DNA from: Bacillota bacterium
Lineage (GTDB): Bacteria; Bacillota; Sulfobacillia; JACIYH01
Reading direction: 5' to 3'
NCBI GenBank assembly: GCA_040757085.1
Contig: JBFLXJ010000023.1
Coordinates: 252,457 to 316,456, forward strand
Length of the DNA: 64,000 bases
The position numbers and the translations under genes were made by a program. Below, one piece after another: positions 1 through 9,126 of the stretch (the first letter of the stretch is position 1; each line of letters opens with the position of its first letter). The notes beneath the pieces are model-generated. The model searched no databases and was not told the origin of the DNA. It worked only from the letters and a program-made list of their open reading frames with translations.

Positions 1-1764
1 GCAGTCTCCTGGCCTCATTATCACGCCGCCGCCATGGACGGCGTGGCCGTGTCCAGCCGGGACGCGGCAGGGGCCAGCGAGTCTCATCCCGTGGTTCTCA
101 GCCCGGACCGGTACGACCCGGTGGACACGGGTGACCCCCTGCCCCCCGGGCGCGACGCGGTCATCATGAGCGAGGATCTGCACCTCCTGCCCGACGGTCG
201 CCTGGAGGTGATCGCCTCCGTGCCCCCCTGGGACAACGTGCGTCCCGTGGGGGAGGACGTGGTGGTCGGCGAGATGGTGGTCCCGGCCGGACACCGGTTG
301 CGCCCCGTCGACGTGGGGGCGTTGCTGGCGGCAGGGGTGACCCAGGTACCGGTGCGGCGTCGTCCCCGGGTGGCCATCGTGCCTACGGGAGACGAACTGG
401 TGCCCCCCGGCGAAGCCATGGCGCCGGGGCAGATCCCCGAATTCAACTCGGCTATCCTGGCCGGAATGCTGGCCGAGTGGGGAGCGGATCACGTGGTGTA
501 CCCGCCGGTTCCGGATGACCCCGGGACCGTGCGGGAAGCCATGCTGCGGGCGGCGGGGGAATGCGACCTGGTGCTCACCATCGGGGGTTCCTCGGCCGGC
601 TCGGGCGACTATACCGCCCGGGCCATGGCAGAGTGCGGCGAGGTGCTGGTGCACGGGGTCAACACCCGGCCGGGCAAGCCGGTAGTGTTGGGGAAGGTGG
701 ACGGCAAGGCGGCGGTGGGTATCCCCGGGTACCCGGTGTCGGCCGTGCTGGCCATGGAACTGTTCGTGCGGCCCCTGGTGCTTGCCTGGCAGGGGCTTCC
801 GCCCCCCGCCCGTGAGGTGGTGCGCGGGCGGCTGACCCGGCGCCTGGCCTCCAGTGCGGGAGTGGAGGAATTCGTGCGGGTGCGCGTGGGCCGGGTCGGG
901 GATGAACTGGTGGTGACGCCTTTGCCCCGCGGAGCGGGAGTGACCACCAGCCTGGTGCGGGCCGATGGCTGGCTGGTGGTGCCCGCAGGGGTGGAAGGGT
1001 TCCCGGAGGGCCATGGGGTGGAGGTGCAGCTCCTGCGGAGCCGGGAGGAAATAGAGGGCCGCCTGCTGGTGACGGGAAGTCACGATCCCGCCCTGGACGT
1101 GGTGAGCAGCCTCATGAGTGAGCGGTTCCCCGGACTGGGACTGAGTTCCGCCAACGTGGGTAGCCTGGCCGGCCTGGTAGCTCTGGGGCGAGGGGAGTGC
1201 CATGCGGCGGGATGTCACCTGCTCGACCCCGAAAGCGGCGAGTACAATGTTGCCTACGTGCGGCGATTGCTTCCCGAACGCAGGGTGATCCTGTTTCCCC
1301 TGCACTTCCGGCAGCAGGGGATCATGGTGGGGAAGGGAAACCCCAAGGGGATCCACGGGATTGAAGATCTTGCCCGCCCGGATGTTACCTTTGTGAACCG
1401 CCAGCGGGGGTCGGGGACGCGGGTCCTGCTGGACTGGCTGCTCGGCCGGAAGGGAATCTCTCCCCGCCAGGTGAACGGTTATGCGCGGGAACTGTTCACC
1501 CACGCTCAGGTGGCCGTGGCCGTTGAGAGCGGGACGGCCGACGCTGGCCTGGGGGTGCTGAGCGCCGCCCGCGCCCTGGGGCTGGAGTTCATCCCGGTGG
1601 CCGAGGAGCGGTACGACCTGGCTTTCCTGCCCGAGACGTTCGGCGACGAGCGCGTCCGCGCCCTGGTGGAGGTGGTGCGGAGCGATGCCTTTGCCCGCGC
1701 CCTGGAGGCCATGGGCGGCTATCGACCGGCCGACGGCGACGGGCAGGAGGTCGGCCCGCTGTGA
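1..1764 (+). CDS. moeA: Molybdopterin molybdotransferase MoeA fused to a C-terminal periplasmic-binding-protein-like domain (5' partial)
   Basis: MoeA inserts molybdate into adenylylated molybdopterin, the last step of molybdenum cofactor synthesis in the cytoplasm. The reading frame is open to base 1 and reads PHYHAAAMDGVAV, the conserved N-terminal MoeA motif, so the ATG at base 34 is internal and the true start lies before the window. The MoeA part carries the MPT-binding core (TGDELVPPG, GGSSAGSGDY, GKPVVLGKVDGK, GIPGYPVS) and a domain IV. About 225 further residues (from VTGSHDPALDVV) form a PBP-like domain with RGSGTRVLLDWLL, a known fusion that may sense a ligand such as molybdate. It is followed after 16 bases by moaA, in an apparent moeA-moaA-moaC-mogA operon. 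Confidence 0.93.
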   Translation, partial: AVSWPHYHAAAMDGVAVSSRDAAGASESHPVVLSPDRYDPVDTGDPLPPGRDAVIMSEDLHLLPDGRLEVIASVPPWDNVRPVGEDVVVGEMVVPAGHRLRPVDVGALLAAGVTQVPVRRRPRVAIVPTGDELVPPGEAMAPGQIPEFNSAILAGMLAEWGADHVVYPPVPDDPGTVREAMLRAAGECDLVLTIGGSSAGSGDYTARAMAECGEVLVHGVNTRPGKPVVLGKVDGKAAVGIPGYPVSAVLAMELFVRPLVLAWQGLPPPAREVVRGRLTRRLASSAGVEEFVRVRVGRVGDELVVTPLPRGAGVTTSLVRADGWLVVPAGVEGFPEGHGVEVQLLRSREEIEGRLLVTGSHDPALDVVSSLMSERFPGLGLSSANVGSLAGLVALGRGECHAAGCHLLDPESGEYNVAYVRRLLPERRVILFPLHFRQQGIMVGKGNPKGIHGIEDLARPDVTFVNRQRGSGTRVLLDWLLGRKGISPRQVNGYARELFTHAQVAVAVESGTADAGLGVLSAARALGLEFIPVAEERYDLAFLPETFGDERVRALVEVVRSDAFARALEAMGGYRPADGDGQEVGPL

Positions 1765-1780
1765 GGGGGGGGCGACGGGG

Positions 1781-2764
1781 GTGCGGGATGCCTTCGGCCG
1801 GGAGATTAATTACTTGCGGGTCTCGGTGACCGACCGCTGCAACCTGCGCTGCCGCTACTGCATGCCCGAGGAGGGCGTGGAGTCCATCGCCCATGCCGAT
1901 GTCCTCCGCTACGAGGAGATCGAGCGGCTGGTGCGGGTGGCGGCGCGGCTGGGCTTCTGGCGGGTGCGGGTGACGGGCGGGGAGCCACTGGTGCGCAAGG
2001 GCATCGTGGGATTCGTGAGGCGGCTGGCGTCCATCCCCGGCATAACCGATGTTTCCCTCACCACCAACGGCGTGCTCCTTGCGGACATGGCTCGGGACCT
2101 GCGCCGGGCCGGGTTGCACCGGGTGAACGTGAGCCTGGACACTCTGCGCGAGGACAGGTTTGCCTGGATCACCCGCCGTCCGGAATTTGGACGCGCGTGG
2201 GCGGGGATAATGGCCGCCCTGCGCGAGGGACTGGTGCCGGTCAAGGTGAACGTGGTGCTGATGGCGGGTATCAACGACGATGAGGTGGAGGATTTTGCCC
2301 GCCTGACCCGGGAGTATCCCCTGTGGGTGAGGTTCATCGAGATCATGCCTCTGGGGGAAAATGGGTTAGGGCAGGAGCGCCGGTACCTGCCCGCGGAAAC
2401 CATCTGGCCCCGGTTGCAGGCGCTGGGCCCCGTCGAGGAGGTTTCCACCCCTGCCGGCGATGGTGGTGGCCCCGCCCGCTATTTCGCCTACCGGGGTGCG
2501 CCCGGGAGACTGGGCCTCATCACCCCGCTCAGCCAGCACTTCTGCCAGGGGTGTAACCGACTGCGTCTCACGTCGTACGGGCATCTGAGCCCCTGTCTGG
2601 CCGGGGTGGGCGAGGTGGACGTGCGCGGTCCTTTGCGTTCAGGGGCGACGGATGACGATCTGGCTCGCCTCATCGCCCTGGCCGTGTCCCAGAAGCCCCG
2701 CGAGCACCACATGACGCCCGACGAGGTGGCATGCGGGCGGCAGATGTCCCGCCTGGGCGGCTAG
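1781..2764 (+). CDS. moaA: GTP 3',8-cyclase MoaA (radical SAM)
   Basis: MoaA converts GTP to 3',8-cyclo-GTP with S-adenosylmethionine, the first step of molybdopterin synthesis. The N-terminal radical SAM cluster motif CNLRCRYCM is clear, followed by TGGEPLVRKG. The second 4Fe-4S cluster is formed by CQGCNRLRLTS and a later cysteine in LSPCLAG, and the protein ends in the conserved LGG tail. I place the start at the GTG at 1781 (VRDAFGREINYLRVSV), preceded by a G-rich ribosome binding site, which gives 327 residues, the usual family length. Frames open further upstream overlap moeA and are not conserved. Confidence 0.95.
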   Translation: MRDAFGREINYLRVSVTDRCNLRCRYCMPEEGVESIAHADVLRYEEIERLVRVAARLGFWRVRVTGGEPLVRKGIVGFVRRLASIPGITDVSLTTNGVLLADMARDLRRAGLHRVNVSLDTLREDRFAWITRRPEFGRAWAGIMAALREGLVPVKVNVVLMAGINDDEVEDFARLTREYPLWVRFIEIMPLGENGLGQERRYLPAETIWPRLQALGPVEEVSTPAGDGGGPARYFAYRGAPGRLGLITPLSQHFCQGCNRLRLTSYGHLSPCLAGVGEVDVRGPLRSGATDDDLARLIALAVSQKPREHHMTPDEVACGRQMSRLGG

Positions 2765-2807
2765 CTGCAGGCGTGAGCGGGACGCCAGCGGAAGGGGACT
2801 GCTGAGG

Positions 2808-3377
2808 ATGAGTGAACGGAACACGGGTCTCACCCACCTGGATGAGGCCGGGCAAGTGCGGATGGTGGACGTGTCGGGGAAAGAACCTTCCTTACGGGAG
2901 GCGGTGGCACGGGGCCAGGTGACCATGGCTCCCCGCACCCTGGAGCTCATCAGGCGTGCCGCCCTGCCCAAGGGGGATGTGCTGGCCGTGGCCCGGGTGG
3001 CGGGGATCATGGCCGCCAAGGAGGCTGCCCGTCTGATCCCCCTCTGTCATCCCCTGCCCCTGGACCACGTACAGGTCGACCTTAGACTGGAGGACCCTTC
3101 CGTCGCCGCGCCGGGCGCGGCCGCGGAGGATGCCACCGCCCGCGTACTCATCCAGGCCACCGTGCGCACCCGGGCTCCCACCGGAGCTGAGATGGAGGCA
3201 CTCACCGGCGTCATGGGGGCGGCCCTGGCGGTTTACGATATGTGCAAGGGAGTCGACAGGGACATGGTCATCGGCCAGGTGCGCCTGGTCCGCAAGGAAG
3301 GCGGGCGCAGCGGCCGGTGGCAGAGGGGAGGTGAGGAGCCCTGGCCCTCCAGCGAAAAATCAGAGCAGGGATCTTAA
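2808..3377 (+). CDS. moaC: Cyclic pyranopterin monophosphate synthase MoaC
   Basis: MoaC works with MoaA to make cyclic pyranopterin monophosphate. Family motifs are present: MVDVSGKEPSLREAVA at the N-terminus, then LIPLCHPLPLDHV and EMEALTGVMGAALAVYDMCK, the last carrying the conserved acid and lysine region. At 189 residues it is slightly longer than usual because of a polar tail after VRLVRKEGG. Its 3' end overlaps the start of the next gene by 37 bases, suggesting translational coupling. Confidence 0.95.
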   Translation: MSERNTGLTHLDEAGQVRMVDVSGKEPSLREAVARGQVTMAPRTLELIRRAALPKGDVLAVARVAGIMAAKEAARLIPLCHPLPLDHVQVDLRLEDPSVAAPGAAAEDATARVLIQATVRTRAPTGAEMEALTGVMGAALAVYDMCKGVDRDMVIGQVRLVRKEGGRSGRWQRGGEEPWPSSEKSEQGS

Positions 3378-3853
3378 CCGCAAGCGACAGCGCCTACCGG
3401 GGCGAGCGGCAGGACGAAAGCGGTCCCCTCATTGCCGCCATCCTGGAGAAGGCGGGCATGGAGATCGTCCACCAGAAGGTCCTGCCCGACGAAGAGGGGG
3501 CCCTGGCCATGGAAATGAAGTACATGGCGGATGGCCTCGGGGTGGACGTCATCCTGACCACCGGCGGTACCGGGCTGGGACCCCGCGACCGCACACCCGA
3601 GGCGACGCGGGCGATCATCGAGCGGGAGGTGCCCGGCATCGCCGAGGCCCTGCGGGCGGCGGGAACGAGGAAAACCCCCCATGCCATGCTTTCGCGGGGC
3701 GTGGCGGGAGTCAGGGGGAGCACCCTGGTAGTCAACCTGCCCGGCAGCCCCCGCGCTGTGCAGGAGAGCCTGGAGGTGCTGTTGCCCGCCCTGCCCCATG
3801 CGGTGGAACTCCTCCAGGGAAAGGCGATCGACTGCGCCCGCCTGCGCCGCTGA
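3341..3853 (+). CDS. mogA: MogA/MoaB-family molybdopterin adenylyltransferase, probable CTG start
   Basis: MogA activates molybdopterin by adenylylation before MoeA inserts molybdate. The family N-terminus is complete only if translation begins upstream of the first ATG (3458): the open frame from the stop at 3332 reads RAGILTASDSAYRGERQDE, matching the MogA/MoaB start. The only start-like codon between that stop and this conserved block is CTG at 3341, set after a good ribosome binding site (GGGAGGTGAGGAG). Later motifs TTGGTGLGPRDRTPEAT and NLPGSPRAV are the substrate-binding signatures. The product is 170 residues, a normal length. A non-ATG start inside moaC implies coupled translation. 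Confidence 0.88.
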   Translation: MALQRKIRAGILTASDSAYRGERQDESGPLIAAILEKAGMEIVHQKVLPDEEGALAMEMKYMADGLGVDVILTTGGTGLGPRDRTPEATRAIIEREVPGIAEALRAAGTRKTPHAMLSRGVAGVRGSTLVVNLPGSPRAVQESLEVLLPALPHAVELLQGKAIDCARLRR

Positions 3854-4057
3854 TCCTCGGGCAGGCCCCGCCACCGCATGCCCCGTAGCAGGTCGGGATG
3901 GGCAGGTGTGGGCTGGTGCATGGTGCTGGCCTCACTGTAACATGCCTGTAGCATAATTGTTAGGGAACGTTAAAGGCGATAGCGGTCTGCCCCGCTAACT
4001 GCTTATGTAAACTCCGCAAGGATGCAATGCGGGGATGACAGGGCGGGAGCGGGGCAT
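3854..4057. other. Intergenic region with possible promoter element
   Basis: No gene is seen here. The stretch holds CATGCCTGT at 3941 and a -10-like CATAAT at 3952, but no clear -35 box. The combination CATGCCTGT-N2-CATAAT recurs once more near the right end of the window. Confidence 0.4.
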
Positions 4058-5401
4058 ATGGCATTTCCGAAACAGCCCCTGGCGTGCATCGTGGGCGTGG
4101 TAACGTTAGCGGGATTGCTGGTGGGAGGCGCCTGGGCCTATCCCCGGGTTGCGTGGCTGGGTGAGGTGCCCTCCCGGTTGGAGATTGCGGTAGAGACGGT
4201 GGTGGGCACACTGGCCGGTGACCGGTTGTACCACACCGTGCCCCCGGGGGTATACCAGCGCGGAGTTGGGCCTGTTCCATCGGGCGTCAATGAGGGTGGG
4301 AGCCCGGTGGCGGTGGGTGCGACGGACATCGGTGCCGGGCTGGAGCGGCTGGTGTCCCAGCAGACAGAATGGCTGCTGGCCTGTCGCACCCCCGGCGGCA
4401 CCTTTGCCGTGGCGCCCGCATCCGACCTCATCATCCCCTATTTTGCGAACCAGGCCGCCTGGTCGCTGTTGCCGGAATATCCCGGGGAAGTCAGGGCTCA
4501 CCTGGATTGGTACCTCAGCCACCTCAACCGGCCCGATCGCTGGGGCCTGGTGGGGACGGCGTACGATTACCGCATCGAGGGGGACCGCGAGGTGCCCACG
4601 GGATCGTACGATTCGGCCGACGCCTATGCGGCTACGTTCCTCACCGCAGTGGCCCGCTACTGGCAGGTGACGGGTGACACCCGGTTCGTGCTCGATCACC
4701 GCAGCGAACTCGACCTGGTGGCGGGGGTCATCGTGGCCCTGCAGGACGCCGATGGCCTGGCCTGGGCTCGTCCCGGGCACTGGGTCAAGTACCTCATGGA
4801 CAACGCCGAGAACTACCAGGGGTTGAGCGACTATGCCTGGCTGCTGGCCAGGCTGGGAGACGCCGAGTCCGCCGCCTACTGGGCGGCCCGGGCCGAGGCC
4901 GTACGCCAGGGTGTGAGACAGGTGATGTACAACCCCCGTCGGGGCGAGTACTACTGGGCGATCAAGATGTCGGGCACGCGGCGCCTGCCCAACTGGCGGC
5001 AGTGGTACCCGGACGCGGTGGCCCAGCTATTTCCCGTCCTGTGCGGCGTGGAGGCCCCCGACAGCCGTATCTCCCGGGAAATCTACCGGCGCTTTGCCCG
5101 GTTTTACCCGGGATGGGCAGCCGTGCCCCATCCCGGTCGTTCTCCCTGGGGCGTGATCACCCCCGTCGCCGTCACCATGGGCGATACCGGCGACCTCCAA
5201 CTCAGCCTGAGTGTAGCAGCCGAATTGCCGTCCCGGGCGGCGGTGTGGCATGCTGGCGAAGCCGCCTGCCTGCTTTCGGCCGCCCGCCAGTGGCTGTCGC
5301 GCCTGTTCCCCGGCGGGGAGGGTTCCCCGTCAGTACCGGCACCGCAGCCGGAAGCGTTACCCCACGTTCCGGATACTGCCGCTGAGGGCGGGGGTGAGTA
5401 A
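4058..5401 (+). CDS. Exported or membrane-anchored six-hairpin glycosidase-like protein
   Basis: The predicted 447-residue protein starts with MAFPKQPLACIVGVV, a basic stretch and a hydrophobic segment ending near GGAWA, consistent with a signal peptide or signal anchor. The mature part is rich in aromatic and helix-forming residues, with pieces such as DSADAYAATFLTAVARYW, DNAENYQGLSDYAWLLARL and GEYYWAIK, typical of (alpha/alpha)6-barrel glycoside hydrolases. I cannot assign a GH family or substrate, and the catalytic acids are not certain. An ATG at 4022 is possible, but the ATG at 4058 gives a cleaner signal sequence and has GGGAGCGGGG before it. The gene appears to be a single unit. Confidence 0.6.
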   Translation: MAFPKQPLACIVGVVTLAGLLVGGAWAYPRVAWLGEVPSRLEIAVETVVGTLAGDRLYHTVPPGVYQRGVGPVPSGVNEGGSPVAVGATDIGAGLERLVSQQTEWLLACRTPGGTFAVAPASDLIIPYFANQAAWSLLPEYPGEVRAHLDWYLSHLNRPDRWGLVGTAYDYRIEGDREVPTGSYDSADAYAATFLTAVARYWQVTGDTRFVLDHRSELDLVAGVIVALQDADGLAWARPGHWVKYLMDNAENYQGLSDYAWLLARLGDAESAAYWAARAEAVRQGVRQVMYNPRRGEYYWAIKMSGTRRLPNWRQWYPDAVAQLFPVLCGVEAPDSRISREIYRRFARFYPGWAAVPHPGRSPWGVITPVAVTMGDTGDLQLSLSVAAELPSRAAVWHAGEAACLLSAARQWLSRLFPGGEGSPSVPAPQPEALPHVPDTAAEGGGE

Positions 5402-5412
5402 CCCCCGCCCTC
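5384..5412 (+). terminator. Perfect 12-bp hairpin spanning the stop codon
   Basis: GAGGGCGGGGGT and its exact complement ACCCCCGCCCTC flank a 5-base loop, and the stop codon TAA straddles the loop and 3' arm. There is no T-run, so it is either a GC-rich terminator without a U-tract or an RNA-stabilising 3' hairpin. Confidence 0.5.
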
Positions 5413-5531
5413 GGCAGGACGGAGGGCCCTGCGTGAAGAAAGCTAAGGGAAGGCTGCCCGGGCCCCTTGCCAGGCGATTAAGGGGCGCTGGGTGGTGATG
5501 CGCGCGGTGAAGAATAGCAGAGGGGGCTGCC

Positions 5532-6077
5532 ATGGAAGAACGGAATGTGCTGATCACGGCCGAGGAAATAGCGCACAGGGTGAAGAAACTGGGGAAAGAG
5601 ATCTCTCAGGACTACCAGGGCAAGGAGCCCCTGCTGGTATGCGTGCTCAAAGGGGCCGTCATCTTTTTGGCCGATCTGGTGCGGCACCTGACGGTCCCGG
5701 TTAACGTGGACTTCATGGCGGTGTCCAGTTACGGGCAGAGCACGGTGACGTCAGGGCAGGTGCGGATCCTCAAGGACCTCGATACCAGTATCGAGGGCCG
5801 CCATGTGCTGCTGGTGGAGGACATCGTGGACACGGGGCTGACCCTCTCCTACCTGTGCGATCTGTTGCTGGCCCGGGATCCCGCCAGCCTGAAGGTGTGT
5901 ACCCTGCTGGATAAAGCGGCCCACCGCCGGGTCAAGGTACCCCTGGACTACGTGGGGTTCGAAGTACCCAACGTCTTCGTGGTGGGGTACGGGCTCGACT
6001 ACCAGGAACGCTACCGGGAATTGCCTTACATCGCCCGGCTTGAGGCAGAGCCGGGAGCGACCGGCACGGGAGGTTGA
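5532..6077 (+). CDS. hpt: Hypoxanthine phosphoribosyltransferase
   Basis: This 181-residue enzyme salvages hypoxanthine (and usually guanine) to IMP/GMP using PRPP. The PRPP-binding motif VLLVEDIVDTGLTL is intact, the early LKGAVIFLADL matches the family, and the C-terminal YVGFEVPNVFVVGYGLDY carries the purine-binding aromatic. AGAGGGGGC lies before the ATG. It is followed by guaA, so both genes handle purine nucleotides ahead of the de novo operon further right. Confidence 0.95.
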   Translation: MEERNVLITAEEIAHRVKKLGKEISQDYQGKEPLLVCVLKGAVIFLADLVRHLTVPVNVDFMAVSSYGQSTVTSGQVRILKDLDTSIEGRHVLLVEDIVDTGLTLSYLCDLLLARDPASLKVCTLLDKAAHRRVKVPLDYVGFEVPNVFVVGYGLDYQERYRELPYIARLEAEPGATGTGG

Positions 6078-6185
6078 TGGGATGCCGCACCGTGCGGGAC
6101 GGTGACTGGCGCGGAAGATGCACGGTGCTGGACGGAGTTGCTGGTCCGTGCGCGGGAGGCCCTGAGATGGGGCCGGTGAGATGAG

Positions 6186-7715
6186 ATGGACGTCATACTG
6201 GTGCTGGATTTCGGGGCGCAGTACGCCCAGTTGATCGCCCGCCGGGTGCGTGAGGCGGGTGTGTTCAGCAAAATCGTGCCGGCCAACTGGCCGGCGTCCC
6301 GCATCCTGGGCGAGGGGCCGGCGGGCCTGATCCTGAGCGGCGGGCCGGCCAGCGTGTACGCGGAGGGTGCTCCCCGCCTTGATCCGGAGTTGTTGAGCGC
6401 GGGGGTACCGATGCTGGGGATCTGCTACGGCATGCAGCTGCTGGCCTACCTGCTGGGCGGCACGGTCGAGCGCGGGGAAAGGTGCGAGTTCGGGCGGGCC
6501 CGGGTGGAGCTGCTGGACGAAGACGACATCCTGGCTGGCCTCGGTCCCGGGCCCCTGGACGTGTGGATGAGCCACGGCGACCTGGTGCGGGAACCCCCGG
6601 CCGGGTTCCGGGTTCTGGCCCGTACTCCCAATGCCCCGGTGGTGGCGATGGCCGACACCGACCGGCGGCTGTACGGGGTGCAGTTCCACCCCGAGGTCGT
6701 GCACACGCCCCGGGGCAGGGAGGTCCTGGCCAATTTCCTGTTCCGGGTGTGCGGTTGCCGGAGAGGGTGGACGACCTCCTCTTTCATCGACCAGGCGATC
6801 GAGCGCGTGAGGGAGCAGGTGGGCGACGGGCGGGCGGTATGTGCCTTATCCGGAGGAGTGGACTCGTCGGTGGCGGCGGCCCTCACCCACCGGGCCATTG
6901 GCGACCGCCTCACCTGTGTGTTCGTGGACACCGGTCTCCTGCGGGAAGGGGAGCCGGAGCAGGTGGTGGCCACCTTCCGGGACGTATTCGGCCTGCCCCT
7001 GGTCCACGTGAAGGCGGCCGACCGCTTCTTCGCTGCCCTGCGGGGTGTGGTCGACCCCGAGGTGAAGCGCCAGCGGGTCGGGGAACTGTTCGTGCGCATC
7101 TTCGAAGAGGAGGCAGCGCGCCTGGGACCGGTCGAGTTCCTGGTCCAGGGGACCGTGTATCCGGACGTGATCGAGAGCGGCACGGCCACGGCCGCCACCA
7201 TCAAGACCCACCACAACGTGGGGGGACTGCCGGAGCACATGACCTTCAAGCTGGTGGAGCCCCTGCGGGAACTCTTCAAAGACGAGGTGCGGGCGGTAGG
7301 GGAAGCCCTGGGGTTGCCGGAAACCCTGGTCTGGCGGCACCCCTTCCCCGGACCGGGCCTGGCCGTGCGCATCGTGGGAAAAGTCACTCCCGAGAAGGTG
7401 GCCGTCCTGCGCCGGGCCGATGCCATCGTTATCGAAGAGATCCAGCGGGCCGGCTGGTACCGCCGGCTCTGGCAGGCGTTTGCCGTGTTGACGGACACGC
7501 GTTCCGTCGGGGTGAAGGGGGACGCCCGGGCGTACGGCTGGACGGTGGCGGTGCGCGCGGTGGAAAGCGAAGACGCCATGACCGCCGACTGGGCGCGGCT
7601 TCCCCACGACGTGCTGGAATCCATCGCTACTCGTATCGTGAATGAACTGCCGGCTGTTAGCCGGGTGGTCTACGACATAACGTCCAAGCCTCCCGCTACC
7701 ATCGAGTGGGAGTAG
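6186..7715 (+). CDS. guaA: GMP synthase (glutamine-hydrolysing)
   Basis: GuaA converts XMP to GMP. The N-terminal class I amidotransferase has the catalytic cysteine in [15 protein letters not shown] and the His/Glu pair in VQFHPEV. The ATP pyrophosphatase domain has the P-loop [12 protein letters not shown], and the C-terminal dimerisation domain ends in the typical [13 protein letters not shown]. The length of 509 residues is normal. Translation starts at ATG 6186 after GGTGAG. It sits 108 bases after hpt with no terminator evident between them. Confidence 0.97.
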   Translation: MDVILVLDFGAQYAQLIARRVREAGVFSKIVPANWPASRILGEGPAGLILSGGPASVYAEGAPRLDPELLSAGVPMLGICYGMQLLAYLLGGTVERGERCEFGRARVELLDEDDILAGLGPGPLDVWMSHGDLVREPPAGFRVLARTPNAPVVAMADTDRRLYGVQFHPEVVHTPRGREVLANFLFRVCGCRRGWTTSSFIDQAIERVREQVGDGRAVCALSGGVDSSVAAALTHRAIGDRLTCVFVDTGLLREGEPEQVVATFRDVFGLPLVHVKAADRFFAALRGVVDPEVKRQRVGELFVRIFEEEAARLGPVEFLVQGTVYPDVIESGTATAATIKTHHNVGGLPEHMTFKLVEPLRELFKDEVRAVGEALGLPETLVWRHPFPGPGLAVRIVGKVTPEKVAVLRRADAIVIEEIQRAGWYRRLWQAFAVLTDTRSVGVKGDARAYGWTVAVRAVESEDAMTADWARLPHDVLESIATRIVNELPAVSRVVYDITSKPPATIEWE

Positions 7716-7760
7716 CGGTTTCCCCCGGCGCTCGGGGTGTGCGGCGCGTCCGGCGCTGGC

Positions 7761-9047
7761 CTACCGTGTATCGCCGGGGCGAGGTGAAAGCGGCACCTGC
7801 TCCCTGTCGCCTGTCGGCGCGGGCTCGTGCACGGTGAGGGTCATCCAGATAAGGTTGGCCACCAGGAGCAGGCCGGTGAATACGAATATGGTTCGCAATC
7901 CGAAAGTGGCCACCACCAGTCCGCCCAGGAGGGGTCCCAGGAAGTTGCCCAGGAAGGTGGCGCTGGAGGTCAGGCCGTAGGCCGTGGCCCGTCGCTCGTG
8001 GGGGGCGAGGTGGCCGACGAGGGCGTTGGCCGTGGGCAGGATGCCCCCCAGGAACACGCCCAGTCCAAAGCGCAGGGCGGCCAACTGCCAAACCTCCCGG
8101 ACCAGGGCCTGGGGGAGCACGAAGAGGGTGGCTCCCGCCGTGGCCAGGGCCAGGGTGGGCTTGCATCCCAGGGCGTCGGCCCGCCTTCCCAGCAGGGGAG
8201 CGGCCAGCGAGCTTCCCAGCCCTGCGGCGGCGAATGTCATGCCCGAAAGGGCAGCGGCCCGGTCGGGGTCGCCGGTGAGTTCCAGCACGAAGAGGGAAAG
8301 CTGGGGGCCGGCGCTGGAGGTGGCCACCTGGGCCATGAGGAGAACTCCGAACATGGCCAGCAGGCCGGGCACGGCCAGCACCCCGCGCACCTGGCTGCGC
8401 AGTGGTTCGGTCTGCGAGCGGGGTGCGGGGGCAAAGCGTTCCCTGGCCAGGGCTGCCACCAGCACGCAGGCGGACAGGGAGAGCGCGCCCGTGACCAGAA
8501 ACGTGTTGCGGTAGCCTATGGTGGGCGCCAGAATTCCTCCGACGAGGGGCCCGAAAACGATCCCGGCCAGTTGTCCCGCGGAGAGGATGCCCAGGGCGTA
8601 CCCGAGGTACTGGGGAGGCGTTCCGGCTCCCACCAGGGCCACGGCCGTGGCCCCGAAGCCACTGAACAAGCCCATGAGCAGGCGTACGCCCAGCAGCTCG
8701 TAGACGTTACGCACCAGGGCGGCCAGCATGCTGAATACACCCACGGCGGCCGAGGCCCGCAGTACCATCACCTTACGCCCGTAACGGTCGGCCAGGGCGC
8801 CCCACAGGGGGGATACCAGGGCCGCCACCAGCATGTTTGACGACTGGATGGCCCCCGCCCAAAGCTCTACCTGGCGCATGTCCCGTATGCCCAGATCCTG
8901 GCGGATGAACAGCGCCAGGAAAGGCATGATGAGCTGGATGGCCGCCATCAGGATGAACTGGGCCGCGCACGCCACGTAAAGGTTCCGCCGCCAATAGATG
9001 AAGGAGCCCCCCGGATCAGGGCAGGCCCGCAGTTCCCCGTTGCTCAT
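7761..9047 (-). CDS. Major facilitator superfamily transporter (probable multidrug efflux type)
   Basis: A 428-residue membrane protein with about twelve hydrophobic segments and the MFS loop signature WGALADRYGRKVMVLRAS between helices 2 and 3, repeated in weaker form as APLLGRRADALGCKPTL in the second half. This is the pattern of drug:H+ antiporters (DHA1 type). The substrate cannot be inferred. It is transcribed toward hpt-guaA and converges with guaA. Upstream, 10 bases before the ATG, the minus strand has TAATAT with no clear ribosome binding site, so the message may be nearly leaderless. Confidence 0.85.
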   Translation of the reverse strand: MSNGELRACPDPGGSFIYWRRNLYVACAAQFILMAAIQLIMPFLALFIRQDLGIRDMRQVELWAGAIQSSNMLVAALVSPLWGALADRYGRKVMVLRASAAVGVFSMLAALVRNVYELLGVRLLMGLFSGFGATAVALVGAGTPPQYLGYALGILSAGQLAGIVFGPLVGGILAPTIGYRNTFLVTGALSLSACVLVAALARERFAPAPRSQTEPLRSQVRGVLAVPGLLAMFGVLLMAQVATSSAGPQLSLFVLELTGDPDRAAALSGMTFAAAGLGSSLAAPLLGRRADALGCKPTLALATAGATLFVLPQALVREVWQLAALRFGLGVFLGGILPTANALVGHLAPHERRATAYGLTSSATFLGNFLGPLLGGLVVATFGLRTIFVFTGLLLVANLIWMTLTVHEPAPTGDREQVPLSPRPGDTR

Positions 9048-9126
9048 GCTTGATATATTACTTCGTGCAACGAGGTATTCCTTCCGGGCTCCCCGGCGCC
9101 GGCTCGGGGCTTCGGAAGTGGTAGCT

